Positions 24,326 through 36,703 of a stretch of 64,000 bases of DNA are shown piece after piece. The position numbers and the translations under genes were made by a program. The DNA is from Nageia nagi (Eukaryota > Pinophyta), in contig JBITNC010000001.1 in assembly GCA_050084985.1 (NCBI GenBank), positions 207,204,001 to 207,268,000 of the forward strand. The letters are read 5' to 3'. The notes beneath the pieces are model-generated. The model saw only the letters and a list, made by a program, of their open reading frames with translations, did no database searches and was not told where the DNA came from. The number at the start of each line of letters is the position of its first letter. Within the stretch, counting starts at the first letter, position 1.

Positions 24326-25160
24326 TGTAGACACTTAAAAATGTCCCTCTTTAACTAAGTAAACATTGAAATAATCATAACTCTTTATACAAGCCTCAAA
24401 CAAGCTTGAAAACTCCATTATTGGATAGCTCTCATCGAACACATGCTAAACGAGTGGTCATATAACCCCTTTTCGATAAAATTTGACTATTAGGTGGTCA
24501 TTTTTGATATTGTTAACCAGTCACTGACGTTCACCTTGAGTCACTGGTGTTTTAAGCCAGTCACTGATAATTGCATTATAAACACTAGTGACTCTATAAC
24601 AGCCAAACAAAAAATCAAAAGGAAGCTGAAATGATTCATTCTTCCAAGATGATGTGGCTAGAGGGGGTCAGTTACAATCTATAGTGGCTTTTCACTTTCC
24701 CTTACCCGCATTGGAACATCTCACCTAAAAATCTATAAATGCAAGCTAATAGATCAATCTAAAGGCCCCCAATTGAACCCAAGTTTGAAGTAGGGTAATG
24801 CTACCAAAATCTTGTGAGCTCATACCTTTTATTGTTTTATGCTAGTTTCAATTTAATACATTATCATACATAGATGCTTTGATGTTATTGTCTCTTGCAT
24901 GTGTGTAGGATTTACAGGTTGTTCACATCAAGGAGAGAAGCAAGCAATTCCAAAAATAATGAAAATCTAACATCCTTATTTTGGCAATGGCATTTGTAAA
25001 AAGTCCCTTCTAAGGGCATATTGTAGTTTGAACTAAATATCAATATCAATTTGCAATAATAACATTTATATCTATTTCATATTATTTGAGGTTTAGTGAA
25101 GATTGAAGAATAATTTTATTGTATGTTATTCTACATTCCAGCTCCATTTTCACTGCAACA
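24326..25160 (+). repeat. 3' LTR of element A
   Basis: 835 bp, starting TGTAGACACTTAAAAATG and ending CACTGCAACA, aligned end to end with the 5' LTR. Differences cluster in the 20-bp motif copies (24,515-24,600). TATAAAT is kept near 24,734. Confidence 0.95.
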
Positions 25161-25840
25161 ATATCAATTTTTTTGGAATAATCTAATCCTTGAGATAATT
25201 ATAAACATCCACATATCATCCTGGGTAACGTCCTTCTTATGAAACATAATAAACCTCTACCTCTTCCTCTTCGTATGAATAATATGGATGACATAATTTT
25301 TTAATTTAGAGGATTGTCTCCTTATCCTCTATATATATAGCTATTAAGGAAGCAACACTTACCATTGCATTAGCATACCTATTATTTATACTTAGAATAT
25401 TCTCAATTGTATACTTATAAGAATTATTCAATATATCATCAACTGCCTCTTTATATGGTTTGATATTTTCATCATTTGTGTTGTAAACATCTTTAACCTA
25501 GTTAACTACAATATTTGAATCACCATATATTTTCAATTCTCTAATCTTTAACTTTGTGAATTCCTTTAGTACCAATATTAATGCTTCATATTCTTCCATA
25601 TTATTAGTATACTCAAATCCAATTTTATATGCCATTGGGATAACATCATTTGTTTGAGATACCAATACAATACTTGCTCCTTCCCCATGTAAACACTTGG
25701 AACCATCAAAATATAATGTATATATCTTTAGTTCATCTTCTATATAACAAACAAATTCATTAGGGATTTCCCATGTATCATAGTAATAGTATGGACACAT
25801 GAAGCCATGTCTTACACCCTCTATAGGAGGTATATACTAA
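25161..25840 (-). pseudogene. Second (archaeal-type) RNase H of element O
   Basis: A 100-codon open stretch (25,498-25,800) contains LYFDGSKCLHGEGASIVLV, YTNNMEEYEALILVLKEF and IYGDSNIVVN, giving the D-E-D catalytic set of an RNase H; reading on, NNRYANAMVSVASLI supplies the C-terminal helix. It follows O's RT and first RNase H and precedes integrase, so O has the Tat order. The frame stops at the element A insertion at 25,160; the continuation is at 7,623. Decayed, minus strand. Confidence 0.85.
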
Positions 25841-26330
25841 TCATAATCATCTAGAAATTCTTCATGTACAATTATCCTATCATTTCGAGGGAACTTTTCC
25901 ATCAAATTTTCTATCACTTGTCCCTTTATTAACTTTTACTTTACTACATTGATATAAAATTCTTGCAATAACATTAACCATTTTGTTAATCTTCTTCATA
26001 AATTATACATAGCTATAAGATATTTCAAGGTATTTACTAGACTAACAACTTATTATGTATAATACAATAAATAATGTCTCAACTTTTCTTTTGTAAAAAC
26101 TATACCAAAGAAAAAATTTTCCATAGGAATGTACCTTATTTTGTATTCTATGATAGTTTTTTTTAGGTAATATATTGCTCTTTCTTTCCTCTCATCATCC
26201 TACTAGCACAACATTGCTCCTACTACCATCATTATGGTTAAGATATATATATATGCTTTTTTACTAATATTTATCTGTAATATATGAAATAAATCATTCC
26301 ATATAATTTTGATATCTTTTTTCAATAAAT
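25841..26330 (-). pseudogene. First RNase H of element O
   Basis: Minus-strand reading gives AIYYLKKTIIEYKIRYIPME and FGIVFTKEKLRHYLLYIIHNKLLV, matching the RNase H/connection segment after gypsy RT, then IKGQVIENL before the second RNase H. Frames change several times, so the limits are rough. Confidence 0.72.
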
Positions 26331-27302
26331 GGGTAAAAGGTAAATATTTATCTCCAAGCTATGAAATAAATCTTTGTATCAAGTTTATCTTACCTTGCAT
26401 ACTCCTTAATTGCTTTAAGTTTTTTGGAGGTGGCATACTTACAATTGCATTTACTTTATTGGGATCCATCTCAATACCTCATCTAAACATCATAAATCCT
26501 AATATCTCTCCTAAAGTAACACCAAAAGCATATTTTTACAATTTTAATATGAGTTTGTACTTCTTTAGGATTCCAAATACCTCTTTAAGGAATTCCAAAT
26601 GATCATGTCCCTATTTAGAACTTTACCAATATATTTTCAACATAAGCTTCAATAGATTTATGAATTTTCTCATGAAACATTATAATCATTGCATGTTTAT
26701 AAGTTGCACCTACATTTTTTTAGTCCAAATGTTATAAATTTCTAACAAAATGTTTTGCATAGTGTATTAAAGGTTATTTTTATGTTAATCAGTTAGATTA
26801 ATTAAAATTTGATTATAAATAAAAAATTACATCCATAAAATATAATGTATGATGACCAATAATGCTTTCCATAATCATATTAATATTTGGCAAAGGGAAA
26901 TCATATTTTTGGGCATGCATTATTTATATCCCTAAAGTTAGTACAAATCCTTATTTATCAAGTTGGTTTAGTAATAGGAACAATATTATCCATCCATTCT
27001 AAATAATCTTTAGGTCTAATTAAACTAGCATTCAAATACTTTTCAATCTCCTTAAATAACAATGTTTTTGACGGATGCATCTTCCTTATTTTTTATTTTA
27101 TATATTTTACATATTTTTTAAGTGGTAAACTATGCATAACAAAAGATATATCTAAACTAGGCATATCAAAATAAGACCAAGAAACTTTTTTGTTACATTT
27201 AATGAACTTATTTTTGTACATCTCTTGGTATGGTATTGGAATGGCAGCTCCAATTTTTATCAAGCTCTCTTGATCACTTGTTTCAATGTTGACATCTATC
27301 AA
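26331..27302 (-). pseudogene. Reverse transcriptase of element O
   Basis: Starting at 27,302 on the minus strand: IPIPYQEMYKNKF, then WSYFDMPSLDISFVMHSLPL, the usual lead-in of RT. Further along are EWMDNIVPITKP, TNFRDINNACPK and a decayed FGLKK segment. Near 26,500 come the counterparts of FGVTLGEILGF and MDPNKVNAIVSMPPPKNLKQL, followed by GKINLIQRFIS. The catalytic YxDD block is not clearly readable. Many stops and frame changes. Confidence 0.8.
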
Positions 27303-27785
27303 TTATTAAATATAAAATGTTGAATCATATTTTATTTGTAATAATGAAGGTAACTCCTCAAATCTTGGTATATCTTGGCTACTGATATCATTTTCATTAG
27401 CTTGCTGAACTTGAAACACTTCATTAAAATGTATCTTTTATCCAAAATATCCATATTGACAAAGGACATAATTTGGTTTCCTTTTTAGGTTTGATTTGGG
27501 TAATTCTAAATGTGCCTCCATGTATTCTAATGTATCATTATCACTAATAAAATAATCAAACTCAAGTGGTATAGTATCATCTATCCATTTTTCCTCATCA
27601 ATTTCATCACAAAGTTCTATCATATTACATTATGGAATAAACTTAATAGGTATTGTAGTCTATTTTGTATTTTGATCACTACCCAATCCCTTCTTATCTT
27701 TTTGAGTTCCTAAATTATTAGGAAAGAAAGGTATTTCTTATTCTAATTTATCTAGTCCTTTCCCTTTGTATTTGCACTAATCAAC
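27303..27785 (-). pseudogene. Protease-RT linker of element O
   Basis: An acidic linker (ELCDEIDEEKWIDD and following, 27,438-27,623) is preceded by a glycine-rich segment, YKGKGLDKLE...GLGSDQ, at about 27,690-27,780. This corresponds to the QGRGLGRYEQ...RGLGYQ segment of element A near 14,300-14,390. The reading is cut at about 27,785 by element M; the upstream part resumes at 49,374. Confidence 0.7.
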
Positions 27786-27789
27786 TATG

Positions 27790-29310
27790 TATCTATGTAC
27801 AAAGGAAGATGGGAAAGAGTTAGCTATATTTCTCTTTTTTATTTCATTCTTTGAATGGATGAGGTTCAAATATAGGGATGCTACCAAATAAGAACTTATT
27901 TTCCCTTCACTTTCATAGTTTTTGACTAAGATATGGTAATACACATGCCCATGCATTGAATTCATAGTAGTAATTTTGAGGGCTTAATTACTATTACTAG
28001 AAATTACGTATCCAAAGAAGGTTGATTCCTTTTATCAAACTAAATAGAAAACCTACAAAGGCAAATATTATGGGGAATAAACTTATTGAATCAAACTAAA
28101 TTTAATTTCTATGATAATGAGTGCAAATAAAGAAATCAAACCAATCCAAACTAGCCCAGGCATTCATTAAACTAGAATCCAATATGGTCAAATAGTTCAA
28201 TTTTATGGCCTCCAAATTAAGCATGACACTCCAAGTAATAACAAAACATAAAAGCTTTATAGATACAAATTAACTACTGACTATTTCTCATAATCTATGA
28301 AGTGCAAATAAATCGATCACATAATGATTTAAGACTAGTGAAAGATAAATTATAGTTAAGAGATCAAGAAGCATGTTGTATTCTATTATCATTTGGCATA
28401 AGTATAAAATAGGGTTAATATCTAATGTGTCTAACCCCTTTCTTCTTTACAATACTACTACATATAGCTTTCTTGCTAGGGAATATACACAAATAATCTT
28501 GTAACAAACTTTGACATAGAAAAATATCTATAACTAACTTTGTATCAAATTTGATTTTGACACATTTTATAATTTTGGTCCAAATATTTAACTTCCTAGA
28601 GCTATCTTCCATGCATCTGGATGCCTTTGATGTATCTAGAACTTAAAAATTGGGTCTAAAGATAGATATCACCTTATTGGATGGAAAATTTAATTCACAA
28701 GATTTTGGTACTATCTGCAAGTTCTCACACTTAGATAGAACCATCATAATTAAATGCTTGAATAAAAAGGATCATTTCAATAGAATTCTCTATTTCTAAT
28801 TAGATCTACATGGTTGAGATCTAAATATTCAAAAATGGGCATGCAATATGTAGTACATCTAAAATCTTCTCCACTTTATACCTAGATCACTTATGCATGA
28901 CCTTGGATTGATAGAGGTATGTGAAGGATTCCTCTAAAGTTTTAGCCAAATATTATCTTTTCCACTCTACTAGAGGTCCATAAAAATTATATACTTCATA
29001 AAAGAGTTGATGATGCCTTTATTTTGATTCTATCAAGCTTTTGGTGATGTCCACACTCAAAAATTATTGAACTTCCATCAAAACCAAATATTATAAAAAT
29101 ATTATCTAAATCCTTTCCTTGATTGATTCTATGGCACTTTTGATGGGTTATATGTGTTCCAAAACTATCAAACTTTGACAAAAATCAAATTTCAATATTT
29201 TATTCAAAATTGGCTAAGTGTGACTATCCTAACAATAATATGGCTAAAAAATAGAGTATACCCATGCAAAATCTTCTTATTTCCCTAGAAAAAATATATA
29301 TGGATATACA
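27790..29310 (-). repeat. 3' LTR of element M
   Basis: Similar over its length to 48,045-49,373 in the same orientation, with shared words such as CCTCCAAATTAAGCATGACA, AGATCAAGAAGCAT and GTGTGACTATCCTAACAATA. Similarity ends at ATGGATATACA (29,310). No ORF of interest inside; the short minus-strand ORFs at 28,415 and 28,996 are LTR sequence. Confidence 0.8.
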
Positions 29311-29399
29311 TTCTAGTGACTTAATGGAGGATTTGTGTCACAAAATATCAAACCCTTTTTTAAAATACTAAAACTATATATAAGCAACTAATAATCTAT

Positions 29400-31025
29400 A
29401 CAAAATAATACTTTATGCTACCCCATCCTTAGATGTGTCCTTCAAAAAAATTGCTAAAGTTGTGGCTCACACTCCATCAAATTATATACATGTTTTCCAG
29501 ATGAGTATGGCTAAGGAAATAAACTAATTGATAAATTTTAGGATGATATTTATTTTTATCTTTATGAATTTAGTCATCCACTTCTCTATCTTCACCATTT
29601 CTTGGACAAATTTAGAGAACTTATCCTAAAAATTATCTTCACCCCAATCTATAAAACTATCATCATATTTTTATGCTACCTCATAAAATGCCTACATTTC
29701 ATCTAGAGTGTATACACTTTTGTCTCCCTTATCCAATTGAGGAATCTTATTTCTATTAAAAACTATTAAAATGCAATTAATTTGCTCATTTCCAACCTTA
29801 GTGATTTTATACACCTATCTATACACAACATTAGTTCCTATAAATGGGCCACTTTTTGAGACATGGCCAAAACTTTATCATGGGTGTTACCAATGCTAGT
29901 GTTTGTGATATCTTTTTGGTTCATCACCTTGATGAATTCGACATTCTCTACTAACATCTTGGATATTATATTATTTGAAACATAGTATTGTATTCTTCCA
30001 TATTCCTTTCACAATACAACACATACTCTCAAATTGAATTTAATAAGCTCAAAATGGGGACTACCTTATTCCAATACCCAACCTTTATGTGCTTCAAAAA
30101 ATATAAGTAAAAGTTTCTTTATTCAATGCCTACATGCCTTGGGCTGGTGGAGTATGATCCTTGTTTTTTAATTTTTCCTCTAGATTAAATTTTATCTTAG
30201 CAAAACTATTAGTGATTGCTTTCATATTTACATCTTTCTTCATGTATTAATATTGCATGACCTTCAGATCTTCTTGTAAAATTTTTTTCTCTTCTTCCAA
30301 AACCTTTTACTCTACTTCCTTCCCATTAAGGGTACCCTTTAAGGCATCTACTTCCAAATCTAAGGCCTAGATCTGACCATTTTTCATGGCTAACTCTATG
30401 CTTTTGCCTTAAGATCTTCTCTTTCCTTTATCACCTTAGTGAACTTGGAAGACTCTATTACTTGCTATAGTTATTGAATTTACCAATTTAGGAGGTTGAT
30501 TTGAGTCACATGAAATTGTTCCTTCTCAATTACTATAGCTTGTAACTTCTCTAATTTATCAACCTTCTTCTCAAGCATCATGACTTTTACATCCATTAAG
30601 GTCATCCACATCCTAATTATTTTTCTCTTTTCCATATGATTAATCTTATGTGATCTCAACTGGAGGGATATCCCCTTATAATTATTAGGTTGTCCAATTT
30701 TTGCATCAAGCTACATTATTGAGATCTCTAACACTTATGTCTAGATATCAACTACAATGTCTAGTTCAATTTGATCCTAGATTCTTTGCTCCTTATGGTG
30801 TTTCTAAAAGTACTCCTTATTGGAATTATCAATGTATCATAGTCAGTGGGTCAAGATGTGGCATAAATATTTCTAACAAAGATGGGTGGCACCATAGTAA
30901 CAACTACATCTTCATCATTTAATTTATCATTGGTTGAGACTATGTATCATGGGTTCACCGAAAGTGAATGAGGAGGTGATGGGACACCTTGAATTTGCTC
31001 AAATTGTTCCTCCATTATTTGTACC
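29400..31025 (-). pseudogene. Extra ORF of element M, downstream half
   Basis: Read leftward from the B insertion: MEEQFEQIQGVPSPPHSLS, a low-complexity stretch, then a long coiled coil with heptad-like spacing (MLEKKVDKLEKLQAIV, then EKEQFHVTQINLLNW, then EVDALKGTLNGKEVE and VLEEEKKILQEDLK), and toward the end DWGEDNF and KFVQEMVKIEKWM. Stops and shifts are frequent. The upstream half is at 39,597-41,400, and the two join in frame if B and one copy of its target duplication are removed. Not recognised as a known family; the coiled coil suggests self-association. Sense extra ORFs after integrase occur in other plant gypsy elements. Confidence 0.6.
31021..31025. repeat. Target-site duplication, left side of element B
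   Basis: GTACC precedes the 5' LTR; GTACT follows the 3' LTR at 39,597-39,601. Four of five match. Confidence 0.65.
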
Positions 31026-31743
31026 TACAGATGCCTAAAAATGATTTATTATATATTAATAAATCATATTTAGAGTAATTTAATGATTAAAAGGAAATAA
31101 TACATAAATTAAGATAAAAGTGATATTACATGCAATACCATATGCTAGGATCAATGTTATATTATAAACCATGGTTTATATTTTAAATTATCTTGAATAT
31201 AGAAATAATTATTATTATTGCTACATGTTTTATTTTGCTCCTTTCTATTTTCTTGTAGGTTATAATAAATGAGATGAAGGTTCATGTCCCTATTGAATCT
31301 CTATGATAGGTGGTTATCCCAAACATTATATGCATAATGTCTCTTGTTGCCATCTATCTTGAGAACTTGTTATACTCTCTGATCTCTTCTACCTCTCTCT
31401 TGCACAACACATAGAATTACAAATCCAACACCATCAATGGCATGCCACTTCTATGTAGTTAACTATGTGCATCTTCTAGATCAAGAGGTCCATATTTTGG
31501 GGTATGACTCATGGTGCCATTCTAGTGAATATCTATTATGAGCTTATCTAAATTTTGATCATGATCATCTAAAGATTAATTATTGTTCTACTCTTAAGGA
31601 TTGTACACATACTAGCTACTAGCCTCACTTTGTATTAGGTTTTATATATTCATATATATTTATTATAATTTGATATAGAGTTACGTATCATTATACTTGT
31701 ATACCATTTATTTATTTATTAATTACACATTTTTGGGTCTACA
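31026..31743 (+). repeat. 5' LTR of element B
   Basis: 718 bp; its start TACAGATGCCTAAAAATG is a mutated form of the 3' LTR start, and it ends TTTTTGGGTCTACA. Shared interior words with the 3' LTR include GATTGTACACATACTAGCTA and AGGTTATAATA. Confidence 0.9.
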
Positions 31744-31807
31744 TTTTGGTAAACCCAATATTCCTATACACCTAGGTCTTAACCTAGGGCATCCTTATGA
31801 AAAATTA

Positions 31808-34010
31808 ATGAATCTATTTTCACTATTATTTGTTCCTCTACCTATAGCTCTTTGGATAATACTTAGAGAAAATTATAAAGCTAGGGTTTGTTCTACTTAT
31901 GTTCAAAATATGGATCTAAATGTATAAAACCCTAAGGTGTCTAAAGGGAATGTTCATTTCAATGATATATAGAGAAGTGTTAGGCATAATCCTAACCTAC
32001 CTCTACAAGAACCTCATCCTGATGCTTATAGTGATATGAAGTCTATAAGCTCTAGTAAGAACATGGATATTATTGGTGAAAATCCTAATAGATTTGTTCC
32101 TAAGTTTGATCAATTAGTAAGCTTGAATAGTCATGATTATGATGAGAGTAATGATGAAATTTTTGAATTAGATAGAATTACTATTCATGTTATACCTATA
32201 TAGGAAGTGTTATCTGATAGACAAAGGTTAGAATATTTTCTTAATCATAATGCTAAAATTATTATTGATATTATAACAAATTATATGCTCTTAAAGGAAA
32301 AATTTATAGCCTCAAAATCATTGAATAGTTTATTTTCATATGAGAATGTAGTATCTGCATAATGGAGGGCTCCTACCATTAATATGGATGTTGCTAACAA
32401 CATATCTTCCTATGAACATGCCACCAATGGTGTGGATGATGTTGAGATAGAAGCTCCTACTAAGGTGATTATTAATATCCCACCACCTCCAAGAAAATAA
32501 TTTGTTTAAGATAGTGATATTTAGGGTGAAGATGATAATTATGAACATCTCATCCTAAAACCTAATCATTTTACAATAGGTAAGCTTTCTAAAGGTAAGG
32601 ATATTATACAAGATGATGATCATGATGCTTAGCTTCAAATACAAGTTGTAAATCTTATTAATTATGCCTATAAGAAAAATCCTAATTGGTCCTTAGATAA
32701 ATATAATATTAAATTTGACTTTCTTCAAAATATTTAGGATACTATCCCCTTTCATTTGGAACCTTATACAAAGCAACTAGAGTTTGTGATGAAATTGCTT
32801 GATAAATTGGAACATGAAAGTGTAAATAAAATTAGACTTTTTCTTGTACTGAAGTAGAATGAACTTAAAACTGCAATGGTTCCACCTCAAACCCATCCAC
32901 AACCCCAATAGTTAATAGTCCTAACCAAGCATCCCCTTTTGTTATTTCAAATGAGGAACAAATAAAGAAATTAGAAAATGGCTTACTTAATGAGGGTGAT
33001 GATGATTTCTTATTTTGTTTGGAAAAACCTTTAACAGATAGAATTCTTTCTAAAATAGTTACTAGGAATAAGAATATTAAGTTTACAAAATTTAATGGTC
33101 TAGAAGATCCTAAGATGTATGTTAGAAAATTTTAAGAAGTTGTGGAATATATGCATGATAGAGGTCTACTTGCTAAATTGTTCTCACATAGTTTGAAAGA
33201 TGATGCATTGAAATGGTATTTTATTCTTCCTAAAAAGATTATTAATAGATATGAAAATTTGGTTCATCAATTTTTATAGTATTTTAAAATATAATATCAC
33301 TAAAAATATTCATTTCAAATATTTGTGTAAAATTAAGCATTTGACCAATCAATCTATGCATTATTTTGTGAAAATATGGAAGCATACTACTTAATAATAT
33401 TACAATGTCAAAGCAAGATTTGAAAGATATATTTGCAAATGCTTTATTTCCTATGTATAAGCTATTGGTTATTTCTAATCATGATATGAAATTAGGTGAA
33501 ATAATGGATGTTTTGTTCAAAAAAGAGGCTTTTATTAAAAAACTATATGCTATGCATAGTAACAAACCTCAAACATATGATAAAAAGGTAAATATTCCTA
33601 ACACTAAGAAGAAACCTAAAGTAAACAATGTTGATAATAACTATAAAGTTCATAGCAAAAGGCTACTAAAAGAAGTAATAAACCTCAAAGGAAATTTATT
33701 GAGTTGAATGATACTACTATTAATATTCTTAATGTGTTGTTAAAAGAAGAACTCATTGAGCTTCCACCTATTGTTGAACCTAAGTTTCCTAATGGTGTAA
33801 CTATGAATTTTTGATATGAGGAATTTTGCAATTATCATATGATACCAAGGCATGTAAAAATAATTTGTGATACTTTGAGGAATATCATTTAGGACTTCAT
33901 TGATAAAAAGGAAATATGAATGGTTGATGACCATGCTTAAGATGATGAACTTGTTGATAATGGATAATTAGGGGTCTTCATCAATCCACTTCCACCTTCA
34001 TATCTAAGGG
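31808..34010 (+). pseudogene. gag of element B
   Basis: The ATG at 31,808 opens MNLFSLLFVPLPIALWIILR, a hydrophobic gag start. After an acidic region, the capsid part lies near 33,000-33,290: FTKFNGLEDPKMYVRKF, then HSLKDDALKWYFILP with the LxxxAxxWY signature. Near 33,405 comes a capsid-like tail, LKDIFANALFPMYKLLV. The zinc knuckle is at about 33,826-33,867 (CNYHMIPRHVKIIC, C-x2-H-x4-H-x4-C), followed by LRNIIQDFID-like sequence with a stop at the Gln position. Some ten stops and at least three frame shifts. This gag is only distantly like that of element A. Confidence 0.82.
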
Positions 34011-34807
34011 GATGTATTGGTATGGTAAGTACTTTGCCATGCTTGAATTGTTATTTTTCTAACTCTTATGGATGTAGATCTAGAAAATAAAACATTGGTA
34101 CTAAGTCATCAGTAACAAATGCTATTGATAGTGTACATTATAGTTCCCATTCTACCCACAGTGTGGATAACAAAAAAATATGGGTACCTCTCTTCATCTA
34201 TGCCTCTATAAAATGTGTTTGGGTTCCTAAAACACCCTATTCATGTAAAGTTATTGGTTGAAATGAACATGTTATAATCATAGTGTATATTAGTTAGGGG
34301 TTTTTTCTTTTTGACCATTATGAATTGTTATCTATTGCATGCATAAAAGCATTACTTTGTATGCATATTAGGGATATATTCTTCTATTATTTTTTGAAAA
34401 ATTTCCCTCATATTATTGATTTTTATGCCACCAACAACATTCCCTATGTATTCATGTTGTTAATGGTGTGCTTCTCCTAGAATACAATTGAAAACCTTTT
34501 ATATTTTTGGGTCCTTATGGCATTTTTGATAATCTAAAGTGATTCATTGATAATGTTTAAGTTGATTATGTTAATCTTGCATAGTTTTATTCATTATTGG
34601 AAACTTTTTCGTACCTTGGTACCAACATAGAAATCCATTGTTCAAATTTATATTAAACTTCCAAATTATATGTGGTTCATGATGTTTTAATGATAAAAAT
34701 TTTAAAGTGTTTTCTTATTTGCGTACATAGTAAATAAATGCTGCATGGATTGATACAAAGCAAATAAACATTCACATAAACACATAATTGATGAATTAAA
34801 AATAAAA
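34011..34807. other. Element B, non-coding stretch after gag
   Basis: Where pol would be expected there is no protease or RT motif in any frame. An inverted repeat, ACAACAT/ATGTTGT, lies at about 34,433-34,460, flanked by ATGCCACC and GGTGTGC. Confidence 0.6.
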
Positions 34808-34810
34808 TAA

Positions 34811-34848
<38 letters not shown>
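34808..34848. repeat. (TA)n microsatellite
   Basis: About 40 bases of alternating TA, with one G near its left end, inside element B. Confidence 0.95.
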
Positions 34849-34851
<3 letters not shown>

Positions 34852-34879
34852 CAAAAATAATAATGTACAAATATGGGTG

Positions 34880-36703
34880 GAACCATGTCCATGAGCCTAC
34901 TCTACTGATGGGTACTACTACCACTATTGAAAGTATCCTCAATCTTGGGCCTATTCCTACAACTACTCTTGCTCCCCCTAAAATAGATACCCCTTTGGAT
35001 ATCTAACTAGTGGTAATCCTATGTGAGCTCAATAATATATTTTCTCTCTTATTCTTTCCCATAAGTGTGACCACCTTGGCCTCACTCCTTTCTAGCCTTG
35101 ATGCTTGGCCTTGCATAAAATTCCATTGTTCATTGGATAGGGTCATCATAAGTCTCTCTTAGAGGATCTTTATAGAGTGCTATAAGCTAGTAATTTGGGC
35201 ATCCTTGTTCATAAGGGTAGCCTACATACTTTTCAACTAATTCTCAAAGGTTTAAACCTATCAATTTTAGCCTCTAAGGTTGCCACTCTAGTATCAACCT
35301 CACCTACAACTAATGAAACCTTTCATTAGTCCTTAATTCATATACATAATAAAAATTAAAACTTCAAATCTATGGATTCATTTTTACATAGTACTACTAA
35401 GGGCATAGCTTCTACAAGAGATGCCAATATTGGTGCTATAGCCTCCCCCCATGCATCAGAATGTTATTTATGGGATTGATCAACTAGTAGGGATCATCAT
35501 TTGATGACCCCTCACTCATTGGATCCTCATCTTCATAGTCATTCTCTTCCATGCCAAGGTTAATAGGATGTACTTGGTGCCACCAAACCATGTACCCTAG
35601 AGCCACTTTGGATACCATGGATACCTCCTCTATCCCATCTCCTACCCTTATCTCCTCCCATGTCATCTACCATGCTAGTATGATTGGTGATCCATCTAGT
35701 ATATCTCATTCTATCATATATCTCCTATAACAGATAAGATATATAGGAACATCTTACTATATGCTAAATTGTCTAAGAACTCTCTAAGGTAGGAAGGGTT
35801 CTCCACCATATTCCTCATGGTCTAAAGGAAGCAATCCTATTGCACCCACACAAGATGATGGGCATCATCAAAATATAATATATCAACATATGATACTGAT
35901 ACCATGTTGGTTTCTTGCATTCCATCCATCTCTCTCCTTGTGGCCTCTAAAGAGCTAGGGTACCTATACCTTTAGGCTTTGGACACCCAACATGTTAGGG
36001 TTGTATCTCTCAGGTCTACCTGTGCTTGTTGCAATCCCACCAACCTCATCACCTTAATCTTCTCATATGCTTAGAGCTAGAGTAGGCACATGTGAGCTAT
36101 GGTGAGGTTAAACTTCTCAATACTCATAAAGTTAGACAAGTACCTATACAATTGGATCAAAACTACAAGACCTCAAGCAAACTAAGTGCCCCTAGAAAAA
36201 ATATCTTGGAATACCCAAATGTGTCCAATGGGAAAGGAGGAGATATTCTTATCAAGATAAAGGTATGTCATGATAATGATAGCTATTAGTAATCTTAAAT
36301 AACTTCTTGGTTGGGAAAAATTATAAATATCCACTAATTGGGTAGCTTTATGCTCCCAATCCTAATTCTCCTCTCCTATTTACCAAAGTGATAAATAATC
36401 CTATATTCAAATGTCAATAATCTCCATCTAGTAGATGAGCCTCTCCCTAATAGGGATGCCCCAAATCTTGTAAACATCTAGCAATGTAATAACCATTTCA
36501 CCTAGGGGCAAGTGAAAGATACAATCAAGGCCCCACCTCTCTACTAATGCAGTGAGGAGGGGTAGGTCTTATTATATATTTCCCATAACTAATAGGTCCT
36601 CCAAATCACTTTATATCAAGATCTCATTCTCATGGTTTCCCATATGTGAAGTCAGGGTATTCTCTAAAGTGGCTGTGGACATGGGACCTTCCCAAATAAT
36701 CAT
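34880..36703 (-). pseudogene. Antisense plant mobile domain (PMD) ORF of element B
   Basis: On the strand opposite gag, an ATG at 36,701-36,703 begins MIIWEGPMSTATLENTL. At about 36,565-36,430 the PMD core reads LPLLTALVERWGLDCIFHLP, then LGEMVITLLDVYKIWGIPIR, the same signature as the antisense ORF of element A. Further on are a conserved-looking stretch near 36,040 (MRLVGLQQAQVDLRDTTL) and a coiled-coil-like part near 35,270 (VGEVDTRVATLEAKIDRF). The short open stretch at 35,484-35,666 is the acidic middle. Many stops. PMD proteins are otherwise host or transposon-associated nuclear proteins; role here unknown. Confidence 0.8.

Larger units (their letters stand above)
7624..25160 (+). mobile_element. 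Element A: 17.5-kb Tat-like Ty3/gypsy retrotransposon
   Basis: It has paired direct LTRs (7,624-8,457 and 24,326-25,160), both TG...CA, a primer-site candidate just after the first, a purine tract just before the second, and a probable target duplication. Internal order: leader with hairpins and tandem repeats, gag, protease, RT, RNase H, second RNase H, integrase, a sense extra ORF, long non-coding sequence, and an antisense PMD ORF. The second RNase H between the first and integrase is the known hallmark of the plant Tat group. It lies inside element O in the opposite orientation. By eye the LTRs differ at roughly 30 of 835 positions, mostly transitions, so the insertion is fairly old. Its coding frame is shut by about 40 stops. 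Confidence 0.93.

Noticed and set aside
26309-26602. 97-codon plus-strand ORF
   Set aside because: It is the complement of the RT C-terminal region of element O, which reads correctly on the minus strand.
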